A stretch of 6,082 nucleotides of DNA from Acidobacteriota bacterium (lineage in GTDB: Bacteria > Acidobacteriota > Terriglobia > Bryobacterales > JACQDG01). This document shows, piece after piece, positions 5,321 through 6,082 of this stretch. The position numbers and the translations under genes are program-made. How positions within the stretch are numbered: position 1 is the stretch's first letter; the number at the start of each line of letters is the position of its first letter. Where the stretch lies: positions 1 through 6,082 of the forward strand of contig JACQDG010000455.1 in assembly GCA_016201185.1 (NCBI GenBank), in the 5' to 3' direction. A model generated the notes under the pieces. That model ran no database searches, was not told where the DNA came from, and saw nothing but the letters and a program-made list of their open reading frames with translations.

Positions 5321-6082
5321 ATGATCACCCGATGCTTTCTGCTGTCGCTCCTGCTTGGTGGCTCGGCTATCCCTCAAACCGCGTTTCATCCGCAACCCGC
5401 CTCGCCGCGCGATTTCGTAGTGATGGCCTGGGGCGGCTCGCCCTCCGAGCCGGAGCAGTTGCGGCTGATGAAGGAAGCCGGCCTGAACAGCTCCGGCTTC
5501 TGCAAGGCCGAGGATTTGGACCGCGTCCGCGACGCCGGCCTCACCTGCTTCGTCTCCGACCCGCGGGCCAACGGCTACGACTGGGCCAGGCTACCGGCCG
5601 ACGAAGAGATCCGCGTCAAGGTCGCCGGACTGGTCCGCGAGATCGGCACTCACCCGGCGGCGCTGGGCTTTTATCTGCTCGATGAGCCGCACGGCTCGCT
5701 GATGCCCGGCCTGGGGAAAGTGGCCGCCATCCTGCGCCAGGCCATGCCTGAAAAGTGGCCTTACGTGAACCTCGTCCCCTACCGCGTGAGCCCGGAGCGG
5801 CTCGGCACGCCCAGTTATGATGCCTACGTGAAGATGCTCGTGGACACGATCCACCAGCCCTTTCTTAGCTACGACAATTATTCCCTGGTGAACGGTGAAA
5901 TGCTGGACTACTTTTATACCAACCTGGAAATCATCCGCCGCCTGGGGCTGGAAACGAAAACGCCTTTCTGGAACTGCATCCTGGCCAACGCCCACTTCAA
6001 CTACATGGAGCCGTCTGACGCCACTTTCCACCTCCAGGTCTACAGCACCCTGGCCTACGGCGGGCGGGGCATTCAGTACTTC
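5321..6082 (+). CDS. Exported TIM-barrel glycoside-hydrolase-like protein, 3'-truncated by window edge
   Basis: An uninterrupted frame of 254 codons from ATG 5321 runs off the right edge without a stop. The N-terminus MITRCFLLSLLLGGSA looks like a signal peptide (short basic start, hydrophobic 6-17), with cleavage possibly after QTA (19-21); there is no lipobox. Then follow MAWGGSP (35-41), LMKEAGLN (49-56), a TIM-barrel-like GFYLLDEPHG (116-125) whose Glu122 could be an acid/base residue, PYVNLVP (147-153), LSYDNYSL (182-189), TPFWNCIL (214-221) and YSTLAYGGRGIQYF (241-254). This order (DEP, YDxYS, SLAYG.GI.YF) resembles secreted clan GH-A/GH42-like proteins. The assignment rests on recall of the motif style; family and substrate are not known. 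The 39 bases after vapC show no clear promoter, and no good ribosome-binding site precedes ATG. Confidence 0.75.
   Translation, partial: MITRCFLLSLLLGGSAIPQTAFHPQPASPRDFVVMAWGGSPSEPEQLRLMKEAGLNSSGFCKAEDLDRVRDAGLTCFVSDPRANGYDWARLPADEEIRVKVAGLVREIGTHPAALGFYLLDEPHGSLMPGLGKVAAILRQAMPEKWPYVNLVPYRVSPERLGTPSYDAYVKMLVDTIHQPFLSYDNYSLVNGEMLDYFYTNLEIIRRLGLETKTPFWNCILANAHFNYMEPSDATFHLQVYSTLAYGGRGIQYF

Noticed and set aside
5304..5328. GTGAT...ATCAC inverted repeat across the start of the glycosidase-like gene
   Set aside because: Five-base arms separated by 15 bases are expected by chance and show no link to a promoter.
5591..6031. 146-codon minus-strand frame at the right end
   Set aside because: It lies opposite the glycosidase-like gene, whose + strand frame has a signal peptide and coherent motifs; the minus frame has none.

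Overview
The window is GC-rich (roughly 60-65% by eye), densely coded bacterial chromosome, with all convincing genes on the + strand. Gene style (many GTG starts, 4-base stop/start overlaps, weak Shine-Dalgarno sites), a secreted glycosidase-like protein and the mix of families would fit a soil Acidobacteriota lineage such as the Bryobacterales/Solibacter group. This is an impression from protein style only and should be held loosely.

Layout: (1) 1-503 is the C-terminal part of an inositol-monophosphatase-family (SuhB-like) phosphatase. (2) 504-672 is a 169-bp non-coding leader. (3) 673-4654 is a compact nucleoside-salvage cluster: a thymidine/pyrimidine-nucleoside phosphorylase (673-1977), a concentrative nucleoside transporter of the CNT/NupC family (1993-3219), a trimeric-type purine nucleoside phosphorylase (3216-4031) and a NadD-like nucleotidyltransferase (4028-4654). 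The genes are 15 bp apart or overlap by 4 bases (GTGA, twice), so they are very probably one transcript. (4) 4655-4691 is a repeat-rich operator/promoter, followed by a VapB-like antitoxin (4699-4905) and a VapC-like PIN toxin (4907-5281). (5) 5321-6082 is the 5' part of an exported TIM-barrel glycoside-hydrolase-like protein that runs off the right edge.

How it works together: the transporter would bring nucleosides in with a cation gradient. The two phosphorylases would split pyrimidine and purine (deoxy)nucleosides into free base plus (deoxy)ribose-1-phosphate. The nucleotidyltransferase, probably acting on a nicotinate/nicotinamide mononucleotide-like substrate, would link this salvage to NAD synthesis; this last link is inference. 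The vapBC module is separate and has its own promoter.

The least ordinary points are these. The VapC gene has no ATG/GTG/TTG start able to include its first catalytic aspartate and appears to begin at CTG behind a good ribosome-binding site. The vapBC promoter is wrapped in three copies of a TTATACGG/CCGTAT half-site, and its -10 box suggests a leaderless vapB mRNA. The NadD-like protein has diverged from the usual motifs. The pyrimidine phosphorylase carries a thymidine-phosphorylase-type Met at a specificity position. I see no CRISPR array, tRNA, rRNA, insertion sequence or clearly novel defence system.
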